A stretch of DNA of 64,000 bases, from NCBI RefSeq assembly GCF_019417665.1, contig NZ_DXUU01000008.1, positions 1 to 64,000 on the forward strand, written 5' to 3'. Below the pieces are notes generated by a model. That model worked only from the letters and a program-made list of their open reading frames with translations, was not told the DNA's origin and did no database searches. A program made the position numbers and the translations under genes. Source of the stretch: Ruminococcus sp. (lineage in GTDB: Bacteria; Bacillota; Clostridia; Oscillospirales; Ruminococcaceae). This document shows, piece after piece, positions 33,483 through 43,300 of this stretch. Each line of letters starts with the position of its first letter. The stretch's first letter is position 1.

Positions 33483-34787
33483 TTACTGCTTTTCCTCAAA
33501 CCTCACCGTAATGGCATTCGCATGCGCCGTCAGCCCTTCCTTATTGGCAATCAGCACAATATCCTCCTTCGCCGCTTCCAAGGCATCCTTCGTGTAATAA
33601 GTATAGCTGGAGCGTTTGGTAAAGCTCTGCACGCCCAGCGGCGAGAAGAACCGTGCCGTACCACTGGTGGGCAGCACGTGGTTCGGACCTGCGTAATAAT
33701 CCCCCAAAGGCTCAGACGCATACGGTCCCAGGAATACAGAACCGGCGTTATCCAGTGCCCCCAGCAGTTCCATGGGATTTTTCATGAGAACTTCCAGGTG
33801 TTCCGGTGCAATACGATTTGCCAAAGCTGTCGCTTCTTCCCGACTATCACACAGCAGTACTGCACCATACTCGTTCATAGACTTTTCGATGATCTCTTTC
33901 CGGGAAAGATACTGCACCTGACGATTGACCTCTGCCTGTACCTTTTCTGCCAGTTCTGCGCTGGTGGTCACCAGAATGGACGAAGCCAGCACATCGTGCT
34001 CCGCCTGGGACATAAGATCAGCTGCCACGAATTTCGGGTCGGCTGTCTCGTCTGCCATAACCAGAACTTCGCTGGGGCCTGCGATCATATCGATATCCAC
34101 CACGCCATACAGCAGCTTCTTCGCCGTTGCCACGTAGATGTTGCCGGGCCCCACGATTTTGTCCACCTTTGGGATCTCTTCCGTACCGTATGCCAACGCT
34201 GCAATTGCCTGTGCGCCGCCGGACAGGAATACACGGTCAACGCCGCAGAGTCCCGCAGCTACCAGAATATCTGGATTCGGTGTGCCGTCCTTGCAAGGCG
34301 GTGTTACCATAATAATTTCTTTGACACCTGCGATCTTTGCCGGTACTGCATTCATAATAACGCTGGAGGGATATGCCGCCGTGCCGCCCGGTACGTACAA
34401 GCCTACCCGTGCCAGACCACGGACACGCTGTCCCATAATGACACCGTTGGGCAATGCATTCACAAAGCCCTGCTGTACCTGACGCTGGTGGAAATCCCGG
34501 ACGTTTTCAATGGCATTCAGCATAGCATCCACAAATGCTGGGTCTGCCTCTGTCATGGCATCGTTGATCACATCTCTCGGCACCTCGTAATACTGGGGCA
34601 GACTGCCGTCAAATTTTAAGGTGTAATTCTTGACAGCTTCGTCACCGCCAGCCTTTACAGTACAGATGATCTCGCTGACTGTTTCTGTCACACGTTGGTT
34701 GGTTTCGCTGGCGCGAGTGTCAAGGCTGGTGAAAAATGCTTCACGCTCCTGCACATCGCTGGCGTTAATGGTTTTCATCGTAATCAT
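33483..34787 (-). CDS. hisD: Histidinol dehydrogenase
   Basis: Catalyses the last two oxidations, histidinol to histidine, with NAD and zinc. 434 residues with family landmarks GQRVRGLARVGLYVPGGTA, SQAEHD and HVLPTSGTARFFS, including the active-site Glu and His pair in APEHLEV. The ATG at 34787 overlaps the hisG stop (ATGA); MKTINAS at 34778 is an alternative start. Confidence 0.97.
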   Translation of the reverse strand: MITMKTINASDVQEREAFFTSLDTRASETNQRVTETVSEIICTVKAGGDEAVKNYTLKFDGSLPQYYEVPRDVINDAMTEADPAFVDAMLNAIENVRDFHQRQVQQGFVNALPNGVIMGQRVRGLARVGLYVPGGTAAYPSSVIMNAVPAKIAGVKEIIMVTPPCKDGTPNPDILVAAGLCGVDRVFLSGGAQAIAALAYGTEEIPKVDKIVGPGNIYVATAKKLLYGVVDIDMIAGPSEVLVMADETADPKFVAADLMSQAEHDVLASSILVTTSAELAEKVQAEVNRQVQYLSRKEIIEKSMNEYGAVLLCDSREEATALANRIAPEHLEVLMKNPMELLGALDNAGSVFLGPYASEPLGDYYAGPNHVLPTSGTARFFSPLGVQSFTKRSSYTYYTKDALEAAKEDIVLIANKEGLTAHANAITVRFEEKQ

Positions 34788-35419
34788 TTCTGCAATGCCT
34801 CCTCGATCTGTTGGATCAATGCTTCAATTTCTGTTTGACGCAGTTTCAGGCTGACGGTGTTGGCAATGAGCCGTGCCGAAATGGGCACAACATCCTCTAC
34901 CACTTCCAGCCCGTTTTCTCGCAGGGTCACGCCTGTCTCTACAATGTCCACGATACCGTCTGCCAGTCCCAACAGCGGTGCAAGCTCAACAGAGCCTTCG
35001 ATCTTGACAATATCCACGTCCATGCCCTTGCTCTCAAAAAAGCGGCGTGCTACATTGGGATACTTTGTAGCAATGCACTTTACGCCAAAGCCGCTGTAAA
35101 AGTCCGTTCCCTTCTTTGCCGCCAGTGCAAACTTGCATCTACCGAAGCCCAGGTCGACCAGTTCAAAGAACTTGCCCTGCATTTCAATAATGGTATCTTT
35201 TCCCACAACGCCCATATCGCACACGCCGTGCTCGACATAAGTAATAACATCATTTGCCTTTGCCAGAACAACTTCCAAATTCGCATCGGGAATGGGCAGG
35301 ATCAGCCGGCGTCCCTTTTCCCGGACAGCCGTGCAGTCAAACCCCAAGCTTTCCAGCAGACCAATGGTATCCTTTTCTAGTCTGCCCTTTGTCAATGCCA
35401 TTCTCAAGGGTTTTGCCAT
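34784..35419 (-). CDS. hisG: ATP phosphoribosyltransferase, short form
   Basis: First committed step: joins ATP and PRPP. The 211-residue protein is the short form, lacking the C-terminal regulatory domain and therefore needing HisZ for activity and feedback control by histidine. Motifs: ALTKGRLEK, GVVGKDTI and the PRPP loop IVDIVETGVTLRENGL. It directly follows hisZ. Confidence 0.97.
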   Translation of the reverse strand: MAKPLRMALTKGRLEKDTIGLLESLGFDCTAVREKGRRLILPIPDANLEVVLAKANDVITYVEHGVCDMGVVGKDTIIEMQGKFFELVDLGFGRCKFALAAKKGTDFYSGFGVKCIATKYPNVARRFFESKGMDVDIVKIEGSVELAPLLGLADGIVDIVETGVTLRENGLEVVEDVVPISARLIANTVSLKLRQTEIEALIQQIEEALQK

Positions 35420-36610
35420 TTATTCCACCTCCGTAATTTCTTCATCCACAATGACAACTTTGCCGATCCTGCGGTCTTTTGCATATTCCCGTACCAGGTC
35501 GATGGAATCGAAGAAAGCATATTCCACGATCTGCCCCTTGGCACGCAGTTCCTGAGACACTGTCACCGCTTTCATCTCATAGCCCGGTGCAGCATAGATC
35601 ACGGCATCTGCTGGCTGCACTGCCACATCCTTGTTCTTCCGCAGGATATTGGAAACTGCATCCACATTCACCGCAAAGCCCGTTGCCGGAATATCATAGC
35701 CAAAATCAGACAATAGTTTGTTATATCTGCCGCCGGAGAGTACCTCTTCACCGTAACCCTCCAGATAGCCCTTGATGATCACACCTGTATAATAATCCGC
35801 ATTGTTGACCATACCCAGATCCACAGTCAGTCTGCCAGCACCGATCACTTCTGAAAGATCCTCATACAGCTTCCGCAGATCCATGAGGATCTCATCAATG
35901 CGCTGATTAGAGTACAGCTGAGATGCCTTTTCGAATACTTCCTCTCCTCCGAACAGTGCCGGCAGCTTTTTCAGTGCCGCTGCTGCTCTGGAATCTCCCA
36001 TGGTATCCAACACATCGTTCAGCGCCGGATAGTTCTTCGTTTCAATAAGATAACGGATATTCTCCCGCTCTTCCGGTGTAGCATTCAATTCACGCATTAG
36101 TTCCTTGAATACCCCGGCATCGCCCAGTTCCAGAGAAAAGCTGTCGTTGCTGCACGCAGAAAGTACCTCAATGGCAGTGGTGATCATTTCCACGTCCGCC
36201 ATATAGGAAGCAGAGCCGAGAAGTTCGATACCAGTTTGCGTGATCTCGTCACTGCGGCCTTTCAGTGCTGGTTCGAAACGATACACGCTCTGATTATAAT
36301 ACAGCCGCAGGGGCAGTGAAGCATCCCGGAGACGTGTGGCAACAACACGTGCAATGGGCATAGTGGACTCCGGACGCAGTACCAGCAGACGTCCCTTGCT
36401 GTCTGTCATTTTATACAGCCGTTCCTGGGGATAATGACCGGATTCCGACTGGAATACATCAAAAAATTCCAATCCTGGCGTCGTCAGCTCCGAATAGCCC
36501 TTGCTGCGGAAAATGGCATGCAGCTTATGCTCTGTTTCACGGCGCACCAAGCATTCTTCAAACAAAAAATCTTTTGTCCCCTCCGGCGTAATCAAATCAT
36601 ATTTTCTCAT
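35420..36610 (-). CDS. hisZ: ATP phosphoribosyltransferase regulatory subunit
   Basis: A histidyl-tRNA synthetase paralogue that cannot charge tRNA and instead activates short HisG. 396 residues: class II synthetase-like core opening with TPEGTKDFLF, motif 2-like YNQSVYRFEPALKGRSDEITQTGIELLG (in positions 104-131) and a C-terminal part. It is first in the operon, with AAGGAGG and its own promoter; no T-box leader is present. Confidence 0.95.
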   Translation of the reverse strand: MRKYDLITPEGTKDFLFEECLVRRETEHKLHAIFRSKGYSELTTPGLEFFDVFQSESGHYPQERLYKMTDSKGRLLVLRPESTMPIARVVATRLRDASLPLRLYYNQSVYRFEPALKGRSDEITQTGIELLGSASYMADVEMITTAIEVLSACSNDSFSLELGDAGVFKELMRELNATPEERENIRYLIETKNYPALNDVLDTMGDSRAAAALKKLPALFGGEEVFEKASQLYSNQRIDEILMDLRKLYEDLSEVIGAGRLTVDLGMVNNADYYTGVIIKGYLEGYGEEVLSGGRYNKLLSDFGYDIPATGFAVNVDAVSNILRKNKDVAVQPADAVIYAAPGYEMKAVTVSQELRAKGQIVEYAFFDSIDLVREYAKDRRIGKVVIVDEEITEVE

Positions 36611-36649
36611 AGGTTCCTCCTTATCGCTTTATCATACTAACACAATACT

Positions 36650-36678
36650 ATAGTACCACAGAAAAATACATCTGTCAA
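36650..36678 (-). promoter_or_regulatory. Promoter of the histidine operon
   Basis: On the minus strand TTGACA (36673-36678), 17-base spacer, TACTAT (36650-36655). The -35 begins 10 bases after the polC stop. The 5' leader is only about 30 bases, too short for a T-box or attenuator. Confidence 0.8.
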
Positions 36679-36688
36679 GATTCTGTAC

Positions 36689-39600
36689 TCAAAAGAGCAT
36701 CATCTGGCTTGATTTCGGCAAATCGCCCAAAGCGTTCATCTGTTCCAGGGTCTCGATTATGGTTTTTGACGCACTGCTCTGCGCCTGGAATTCTTCAATA
36801 GAAATAAAGTTCCGCTTCTGTGCTGTTTCATAGAGATTACGTGCCGCAGAAACGCCGATGCCGGGAATGGCACTGAACGGGATGCGGACTTTATTCTCCT
36901 CCACCAGATAGCGGTCGGCGTGGGACTTGTACAGATCAATGGGCAGGAATTCACAGCCACGGCTGAGCATTTCATTGACAATGAGCAGCGTATCCAGCAG
37001 GTCGCTTTCCTTTTTGGAACGGTCGTTGCCCTTTTCTTTCAGTTCCTCGATTTTGGCACGGACAGCATCCTTACCCTGCAGTGCCAGAACCGGATCGAAG
37101 TCATCCCCTCGTGTACTGAAATACACCGCATAATACGCCAGCGGATAATAGAGCTTGAACCAGCCCAGCTTGATGGCCGCCGTAACATACGCCGCCGCAT
37201 GAGCTTTCGGAAACATATACTTGATTTTCAGGCAGCTGTCAATATACCACTGGGGTACGTCATGATCCTTGAGCATTTGCACACGTTCTGGGGTAAAGGT
37301 TTTGGGTGCCTTGCCCTTACGGGTATCCTCCATGATCTGGAATGCCTGCTTCGGCTCAACGCCTTTATGGAGCAAGTAGGTCATAATACTGTCACGTGTT
37401 CCGATCACATCCGAAATGGTACATGTTCCATTGTCAATGAGATCCTTTGCATTGCCCAACCATACATCTGTACCGTGGGACAAACCGGAGACCTGCAAAA
37501 AGTCGCTGAATTTTTTTGGCTTGGAATCTAGCAGCATCTGGATGGTAAAGCCGGTTCCCATCTCCGGAATACCGAGACTTCCCGTCTGGCAGTAGATCTC
37601 CTCCGGCGTCACACCCAACACAGACGCATCCGTGCACATCTGAATGACCTTGGGATCTGTAGTAGGTACATCATGAATGGAAATTCCCGTGGCATCCTCC
37701 AGGTGCTTATACATGGTAGGTACCACATGTCCCAGTTCGTCCAGCTTCAGAATGGTATCATGGAGCGAATGGAAGTCGAAGTGAGTCGTCAGAATATCCG
37801 ACTCGGCATCGTCTGCCGGATGCTGCACCGGAGTGAAGTCGTATACATCATAGTCACTCGGTACAACGACCATACCGCCGGGATGCTGACCGGTAGTTCT
37901 CTTGATACCGGTACAGCCGATGGAAAGCCGGTTGATCTCTGTGGGACTGCATTGTATCCCACGTTCTTCCAGATATTTTTTTACATAACCATAGGCAGTT
38001 TTGTCTGCAACGGCGGCAATGGTTCCCGCCTTGAACACATTATCCCGTCCGAACAGCTCCTCTGTATAGCGATGGGCTGAGGACTGGTATTCACCAGAGA
38101 AGTTCAGGTCAATATCCGGTGCTTTATCACCGTCGAAGCCCAGGAAGGTCTCAAAGGGAATGTCATGTCCGTCACGGTTCATTTCCTCGCCGCATTCTGG
38201 ACAGTTTTTCGGCGGTAAGTCAAAGCCGGATCCGACACTGCCGTCTGTGATAAATTCGCTGTGTTTGCACTTGGGGCAGACATAGTGGGGTGCCAGAGGA
38301 TTTACCTCTGAGATACCCGCCATGGATGCTACAAAGGAAGAGCCGACGGAACCACGGGAACCAACCTGATAGCCGTGATCCACGCTGTCCCATACCAGCT
38401 TCTGGGCGATGATATACAGTACGGAGAAGCCATGCTTGATAATGGAAGAAAGTTCCCGATCCAGCCGCTTTTCCACCAGCTCCGGCATAGGATCGCCATA
38501 GATTTCCTTTGCCTTTGTAGTCGTGATCCGCACCAAGTCTTCCTCTGCGCCATCAATGGTGGGCGTAAAGGTTCCTTTCGGGAACGGACGAATTTTTTCG
38601 ATCTGATCGGCAATGGCATTGGTGTTGGTCACAACAATCTCATATGCCTTTTCCTCCCCCAGGTAGGAAAATTCCTCCAGCATTTCCTCTGTGGTGCGCA
38701 GATAAAGGGGTGCCTGATTTCCGGCATCCTCAAAACCTTGTCCGGCTTGCAGGATCTCACGGTAAATGGCATCCTCCCGATCCATAAAATGCACGTCACA
38801 AGTCGCACAAACAGGAATGCCCAGTTCGTCACCCAGTGCAACAATACGCTTGTTGTACTCCTGTAATTCCTCCATATTGGCAGCAGTGCCATTTCGGATC
38901 ATGAAAGCATTGTTTCCCACAGGTTGGATCTCCAGGTAATCATAGAATTTTGCTAGCTTCACCAATTCCTCATGGGACTTTTCCTCTACCATTGCCTGAA
39001 ACAGCTCACCAGCTTCGCAGGCACTGCCGAAAATCAATCCTTCTCGATGCTGCATGAGTACAGACTTTGGGATCAAGGGTTTACGATAGAAACATTCAAT
39101 ATGTCCATAGGAGATCAGCTTGTAGAGATTTTTCAAGCCCACGTGATTACGCACCAGAATAATCTGATGATAGGATTTCAATTTTCTCACATCGATCTCC
39201 TGGGTCTTGGTGTTCAGATCAGAGAGCATGGTCGCCCCCTTGGTCTGCACCAATCGTGTCACCAGTTCGATATAAATCTTTGCTAACATCTGTGCATCGT
39301 CCGATGCCCGGTGATGGTCGAATTTTCCCAGCTTTAACGCTTTTGCTACGCCGTCCAACTTATGACGGTACAGCGTCTGCAGCATACACTTACAAAGCAC
39401 CAGCGTATCCAGTGTGGCAAACTCAAATGCAATACCATGTCGTTTGCAAACATTGCGCACAAAGGTTGTATCAAACCGAGCATTGTGTGCCGCCAGAACG
39501 GGATGATCGCCGCAGAATTCCATGAATTTCCGGACTGCTTCTGCTTCCTTGGGTGCGTCTGCCACCATAGCATCTGTAATGCCGGTCAGTTCCACAATCT

Positions 39601-41026
39601 TCGGCGGAATGGAGCGTTCCGGATTGACCATAGTATTAAAAGTATCCACCACTTGCATCCCACGCATCCGCACAGCACCGATCTCTGTAAGACGATCCTG
39701 GGACATGCTGAGTCCGGTCGTCTCCACGTCAAAAATGATGATCTCGTCCTGTAATGTCCGGTTTCCTGGATCATCCACAACAAGCTGACGATTCAAATCG
39801 TTGACAACATAGGCTTCGCATCCAAAGATCACCTTGAAGTTTTTGTCCTTGAAACCGTCCCATGCGGACATAGCCTCTGGAAATGCCTGTGCGATACCGT
39901 GATCTGTGATAGCAATGGCTGGATGTCCCCAGTCATAGGCACGCTGCACCAACTTTGCACATGGAGTCACTGCATCCATTTGCGACATGTTGGTATGGCA
40001 GTGCAGCTCCACACGTTTTTTCGGTGCTCCGTCTGTTTTTCGCTGCCGCTTCACCATAACAATGGATTCCGGCTTCAGTACCTCTTCCCGGGCAAATTCG
40101 TCATAAGCAATTCTCCCCAGTACGAGAAGAGTACTGCCTTTTTTTATCTCTCCATATGGCAATTCGGAAATGCTCTTTGTAGTGTCAAACACTTTAACAA
40201 GAACAGAATAGTTGCCATCAGTAATCTGATAGGTCAATACAGTGCGTTCGCCCCGCACTTCACGGGATTCCATAGCAAAAACATCGCCCATAACCACAAT
40301 GCGCTGATTCTGTACCTCCATAGCCTCCCAGATAGGCATGGGAATATCCCGGATGGGTCTGCCTTTGATGAGCACAGCGCTCCCAGGAATCACACCTGGG
40401 ATTTCTTCATTCATGGCTACACTCTGTGCTGTGGGCTTAGGCGGTTTTGCACCGTCTCCTGCCGAAGGTGCCGGCGTCGGTGTCTGGAGCTGTTCCGCAT
40501 GTTTCGGCAGTTCCTGTTCCGCCTTGGCGATCATCGCTTGGAATTCATCTTCTGTGACACTGGCAGTACCCTGGAATTTCACCTGAATTTTCCGGGAAAA
40601 CAGCTGTTCCAGCAAGCCGGAAAAATACTCCGCCACGTGATATTTTTCAAGAATTTCAAAGCCGCCGTTATGTAACTGGATCTCCAGCTTATCACCCTCA
40701 AATGTTACGTCTGCTCCGTCGATGAACCCATTGACAACTGTCATCTCCCGTTTGAGAAAAATGACCAGATCTGAAAAATACGCCATGGAAAACAGCTCCG
40801 GCGCATACTGGGGATGCAGCCGCACAGCATGAATCTCCAGGCGAATCTCCAGTTCATGCTCCAGTGACAGCAGATCCTGCACCGGAACGAGATGGGAAAA
40901 TGCAATATAAAACGAAATTTTCGTCAGGTTTTCCGAATAGGTCATACGTTTCAGAATGCCGTCCTGTACGGACTGGGGCATCACCGGGACATATTCCTCC
41001 AAAAACGCTGCGAAATTCAAATCCAT
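36689..41026 (-). CDS. polC: DNA polymerase III alpha subunit, PolC type
   Basis: Main replicative polymerase of low-GC Gram-positives, with its own proofreading. 1445 residues. Domain order: N-terminal region, OB fold (GRPIRDIPMPIWEAMEVQNQ area), PHP domain start (VELHCHTNMSQMDAV), embedded DnaQ-like 3'-5' exonuclease (IFDVETTGLS to YRHKLDGVAKAL), rest of PHP, a four-cysteine zinc element (CPKC...CPEC), then palm with the catalytic PDIDLNFSG, fingers and helix-hairpin-helix. ATG 41026 has TAGGAG at 8 bases; the 3 extra codons from GTG 41035 overlap that site. It ends the isoprenoid/lipid operon. Confidence 0.97.
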   Translation of the reverse strand: MDLNFAAFLEEYVPVMPQSVQDGILKRMTYSENLTKISFYIAFSHLVPVQDLLSLEHELEIRLEIHAVRLHPQYAPELFSMAYFSDLVIFLKREMTVVNGFIDGADVTFEGDKLEIQLHNGGFEILEKYHVAEYFSGLLEQLFSRKIQVKFQGTASVTEDEFQAMIAKAEQELPKHAEQLQTPTPAPSAGDGAKPPKPTAQSVAMNEEIPGVIPGSAVLIKGRPIRDIPMPIWEAMEVQNQRIVVMGDVFAMESREVRGERTVLTYQITDGNYSVLVKVFDTTKSISELPYGEIKKGSTLLVLGRIAYDEFAREEVLKPESIVMVKRQRKTDGAPKKRVELHCHTNMSQMDAVTPCAKLVQRAYDWGHPAIAITDHGIAQAFPEAMSAWDGFKDKNFKVIFGCEAYVVNDLNRQLVVDDPGNRTLQDEIIIFDVETTGLSMSQDRLTEIGAVRMRGMQVVDTFNTMVNPERSIPPKIVELTGITDAMVADAPKEAEAVRKFMEFCGDHPVLAAHNARFDTTFVRNVCKRHGIAFEFATLDTLVLCKCMLQTLYRHKLDGVAKALKLGKFDHHRASDDAQMLAKIYIELVTRLVQTKGATMLSDLNTKTQEIDVRKLKSYHQIILVRNHVGLKNLYKLISYGHIECFYRKPLIPKSVLMQHREGLIFGSACEAGELFQAMVEEKSHEELVKLAKFYDYLEIQPVGNNAFMIRNGTAANMEELQEYNKRIVALGDELGIPVCATCDVHFMDREDAIYREILQAGQGFEDAGNQAPLYLRTTEEMLEEFSYLGEEKAYEIVVTNTNAIADQIEKIRPFPKGTFTPTIDGAEEDLVRITTTKAKEIYGDPMPELVEKRLDRELSSIIKHGFSVLYIIAQKLVWDSVDHGYQVGSRGSVGSSFVASMAGISEVNPLAPHYVCPKCKHSEFITDGSVGSGFDLPPKNCPECGEEMNRDGHDIPFETFLGFDGDKAPDIDLNFSGEYQSSAHRYTEELFGRDNVFKAGTIAAVADKTAYGYVKKYLEERGIQCSPTEINRLSIGCTGIKRTTGQHPGGMVVVPSDYDVYDFTPVQHPADDAESDILTTHFDFHSLHDTILKLDELGHVVPTMYKHLEDATGISIHDVPTTDPKVIQMCTDASVLGVTPEEIYCQTGSLGIPEMGTGFTIQMLLDSKPKKFSDFLQVSGLSHGTDVWLGNAKDLIDNGTCTISDVIGTRDSIMTYLLHKGVEPKQAFQIMEDTRKGKAPKTFTPERVQMLKDHDVPQWYIDSCLKIKYMFPKAHAAAYVTAAIKLGWFKLYYPLAYYAVYFSTRGDDFDPVLALQGKDAVRAKIEELKEKGNDRSKKESDLLDTLLIVNEMLSRGCEFLPIDLYKSHADRYLVEENKVRIPFSAIPGIGVSAARNLYETAQKRNFISIEEFQAQSSASKTIIETLEQMNALGDLPKSSQMMLF

Positions 41027-41046
41027 ATGTTCCACTCCTACTGCTC

Positions 41047-42084
41047 TTACAGTTTTTCGATCTCAGCCATAAGCTCCGGCACAATGTCCTCTTCCGGCAC
41101 TTTCCGCAGAACTGTTCCCTTCCGGAACAGCACAGCACAGCCGTCACCTCCGGCAATGCCGATATCCGCTTCTCTTGCTTCGCCGGGGCCATTGACAATG
41201 CAGCCCATAACAGCCACCTTGATATTTTTCTGGACATGCTCCAGTGCCGCTTCCACTTCCTTGGCGGTTTTCACCAGGTCGATCCGTGTTCTGCCGCAAG
41301 TGGGGCAAGATACGATCTGAGAGCCGCCCCGTTTGCCGATACACTTCAAAATATCCCGTGCGGCACGTATCTCCTGCACCGGGTCTTCTGTCAGGGAGAC
41401 ACGAATGGTCTCACCGATGCCGTCATGAAGCAGAGTGCCGATACCGATAGCAGACTTGATGAGTCCCATACGTTCTGTTCCGGCTTCGGTAACGCCCAGA
41501 TGCAACGGATAATCACACTGCTGAGCACAGAGACGGTATGCGTTGATCATGGTATTGACATCGGAGGATTTCATGGAAATGACAATGTTATCAAAGTCAC
41601 ACGCCTCCAGCATCCGCACATGTCCCATAGCACTCTCCACCAGTGCTTCTGCCGTAGGTGCGCCGTATTTGGCGAGAACTTCCTTTTCCAGAGAACCAGA
41701 ATTGACGCCAATACGAATGGGAATATCTTTTTCCTGACACACACGTACAACGGCACGTACACGATCCATACTGCCGATATTCCCTGGGTTGATACGAATC
41801 TTGTCAATACCGGCAGCTGCTGCCTCCAGTGCCAAGCGGTAGTCAAAATGGATATCTGCCACCAGCGGAATGGATATCTTCTCCTTGATCGCCGGGATCA
41901 GCGCAACGGCCTCCTTGTCGGGAATGGCAGCCCGGACGATCTCGCAGCCTGCCTGTTCCAGTGCCACAGCCTGTGCCACGCTGCCCGGAATATCATCCGA
42001 ACGGGTATTCAGCATGGACTGTATATAAATATGGGATCCGTCCAGCTTACAGCTGCCGACGGAAACGGGTCTGACTTTTCTCAT
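41047..42084 (-). CDS. ispG: 4-hydroxy-3-methylbut-2-enyl diphosphate synthase
   Basis: 4Fe-4S enzyme of the MEP isoprenoid pathway that reduces MEcPP to HMBPP. 345 residues: TIM-barrel half with RINPGNIG, and an iron-sulfur half with the ligands in SCPTCGRTRIDL and GCIVNGPGEA. The order dxr-rseP-ispG is common in Clostridia. Confidence 0.97.
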   Translation of the reverse strand: MRKVRPVSVGSCKLDGSHIYIQSMLNTRSDDIPGSVAQAVALEQAGCEIVRAAIPDKEAVALIPAIKEKISIPLVADIHFDYRLALEAAAAGIDKIRINPGNIGSMDRVRAVVRVCQEKDIPIRIGVNSGSLEKEVLAKYGAPTAEALVESAMGHVRMLEACDFDNIVISMKSSDVNTMINAYRLCAQQCDYPLHLGVTEAGTERMGLIKSAIGIGTLLHDGIGETIRVSLTEDPVQEIRAARDILKCIGKRGGSQIVSCPTCGRTRIDLVKTAKEVEAALEHVQKNIKVAVMGCIVNGPGEAREADIGIAGGDGCAVLFRKGTVLRKVPEEDIVPELMAEIEKL

Positions 42085-42106
42085 AAACTTAACTCCATAT
42101 CATGAT

Positions 42107-43174
42107 TTATTGAAAAAACCGACTGACATCCTGCACTGTCACCAGGATCATCAGCAAAAATAATGCTGCCATACCGATAAAATGCACCATGGCTTCCCGT
42201 TCCTTTGGAATGGGTTTCCGGCGAACCGCCTCTATCAGCAGGAACACAAAGCGGCTGCCATCCAGTCCTGGAATGGGAAGCAGATTGAACACGCCCACAT
42301 TGACAGTAATAAAAATGGTCAGATTCAAAACGGACTGCACTCGTTCCAGAACATTTTCCCCGGTAGACGCCGCCTGTTCAATAACGCTGACGGTACCCAC
42401 AGGGCCGGAGAGATCCTGTAGGCTGTACTTGCCGCTGACCAGTTCAATAAGCGACATCCAGATAAGCTTTGCAGTAGCTACCGTATCCTTTGCCGCATAA
42501 GAGAGAACTGTCACCGGATTCTTGGATTTTCCCTGCACGGCAAAATCCAGCAGACCTTCTGTGTTGTCGTTGTGGAATGTCACCGGATCAATGGTGATCT
42601 TCTCCCCGTCACGCTTTACAGTTACGGAAAAGGATTTCGCATCCGTGGTCTGCAATTTATAGATCAGGTCAGTGGTGGAAAAAATGTGACTGCCGTCAAT
42701 GGCAATGATCTTATCACCTACCTGCAATCCGGAGCGTTCACTTTCTGCCGCAGTGATAGTTTCACCGGTAGTCGCATCCGTGGTCTGGGCAAACTGTGCA
42801 ATGACCGTAGAGGGTACCTTTTGGCTGGTGCACAGCAGCACGGCAATCAGCAGGAATCCCAGGATGATATTCATAATGGCACCGGCAAGGACAACCGTCA
42901 TTCTGCGCCAGATTGCCTTTTTCTCAAAAGCGTTGGGATTATCGCTGGATTCATCCTCTCCTTCCATGGAGCAGAATCCTCCAATGGGAAAAAGCCGCAG
43001 AGAATATTCTGTCTCACCCTTTTGAAAATGAAGAATGCGAGGTCCCATGCCGATGGCAAACTGATTCACCTGAATCTTGTGCAGCTTTGCCACAATAAAG
43101 TGTCCGAATTCGTGAATACCGATGATCATGCCGAAAATGACAATGGCAATGAGAAGTGTTACGATATGCTGCAT
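42107..43174 (-). CDS. rseP: Site-2 protease RseP/RasP family
   Basis: Intramembrane zinc metalloprotease that cleaves anti-sigma factors and signal-peptide remnants. 355 residues: the active site HEFGH (His21, Glu22, His25) lies in the first membrane span, a PDZ domain is at about 150-215, and the third metal ligand is in LLPIPGLDGSR near 310; four spans in all. AAAGGA lies 11 bases before the ATG. Confidence 0.95.
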   Translation of the reverse strand: MQHIVTLLIAIVIFGMIIGIHEFGHFIVAKLHKIQVNQFAIGMGPRILHFQKGETEYSLRLFPIGGFCSMEGEDESSDNPNAFEKKAIWRRMTVVLAGAIMNIILGFLLIAVLLCTSQKVPSTVIAQFAQTTDATTGETITAAESERSGLQVGDKIIAIDGSHIFSTTDLIYKLQTTDAKSFSVTVKRDGEKITIDPVTFHNDNTEGLLDFAVQGKSKNPVTVLSYAAKDTVATAKLIWMSLIELVSGKYSLQDLSGPVGTVSVIEQAASTGENVLERVQSVLNLTIFITVNVGVFNLLPIPGLDGSRFVFLLIEAVRRKPIPKEREAMVHFIGMAALFLLMILVTVQDVSRFFQ

Positions 43175-43300
43175 AGGTGCATGTATCCTTTCTTATACGA
43201 ATCCCTGAAATGGAGATAGATAAAATTGCGGGCAGAAATTTTGTCAGTCTAGGAGAATACCGCAAGTTTATCGATTGGAGTTTGAGGGATTTGTATTATT

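Noticed and set aside
36611..36688. Histidine leader peptide or T-box before hisZ
   Set aside because: The leader after the promoter is about 30 bases with no His-codon run.
43175..43300. Small plus-strand ORF in the rseP-dxr gap
   Set aside because: 65 codons without a ribosome site, overlapping dxr; base content is typical of non-coding DNA.
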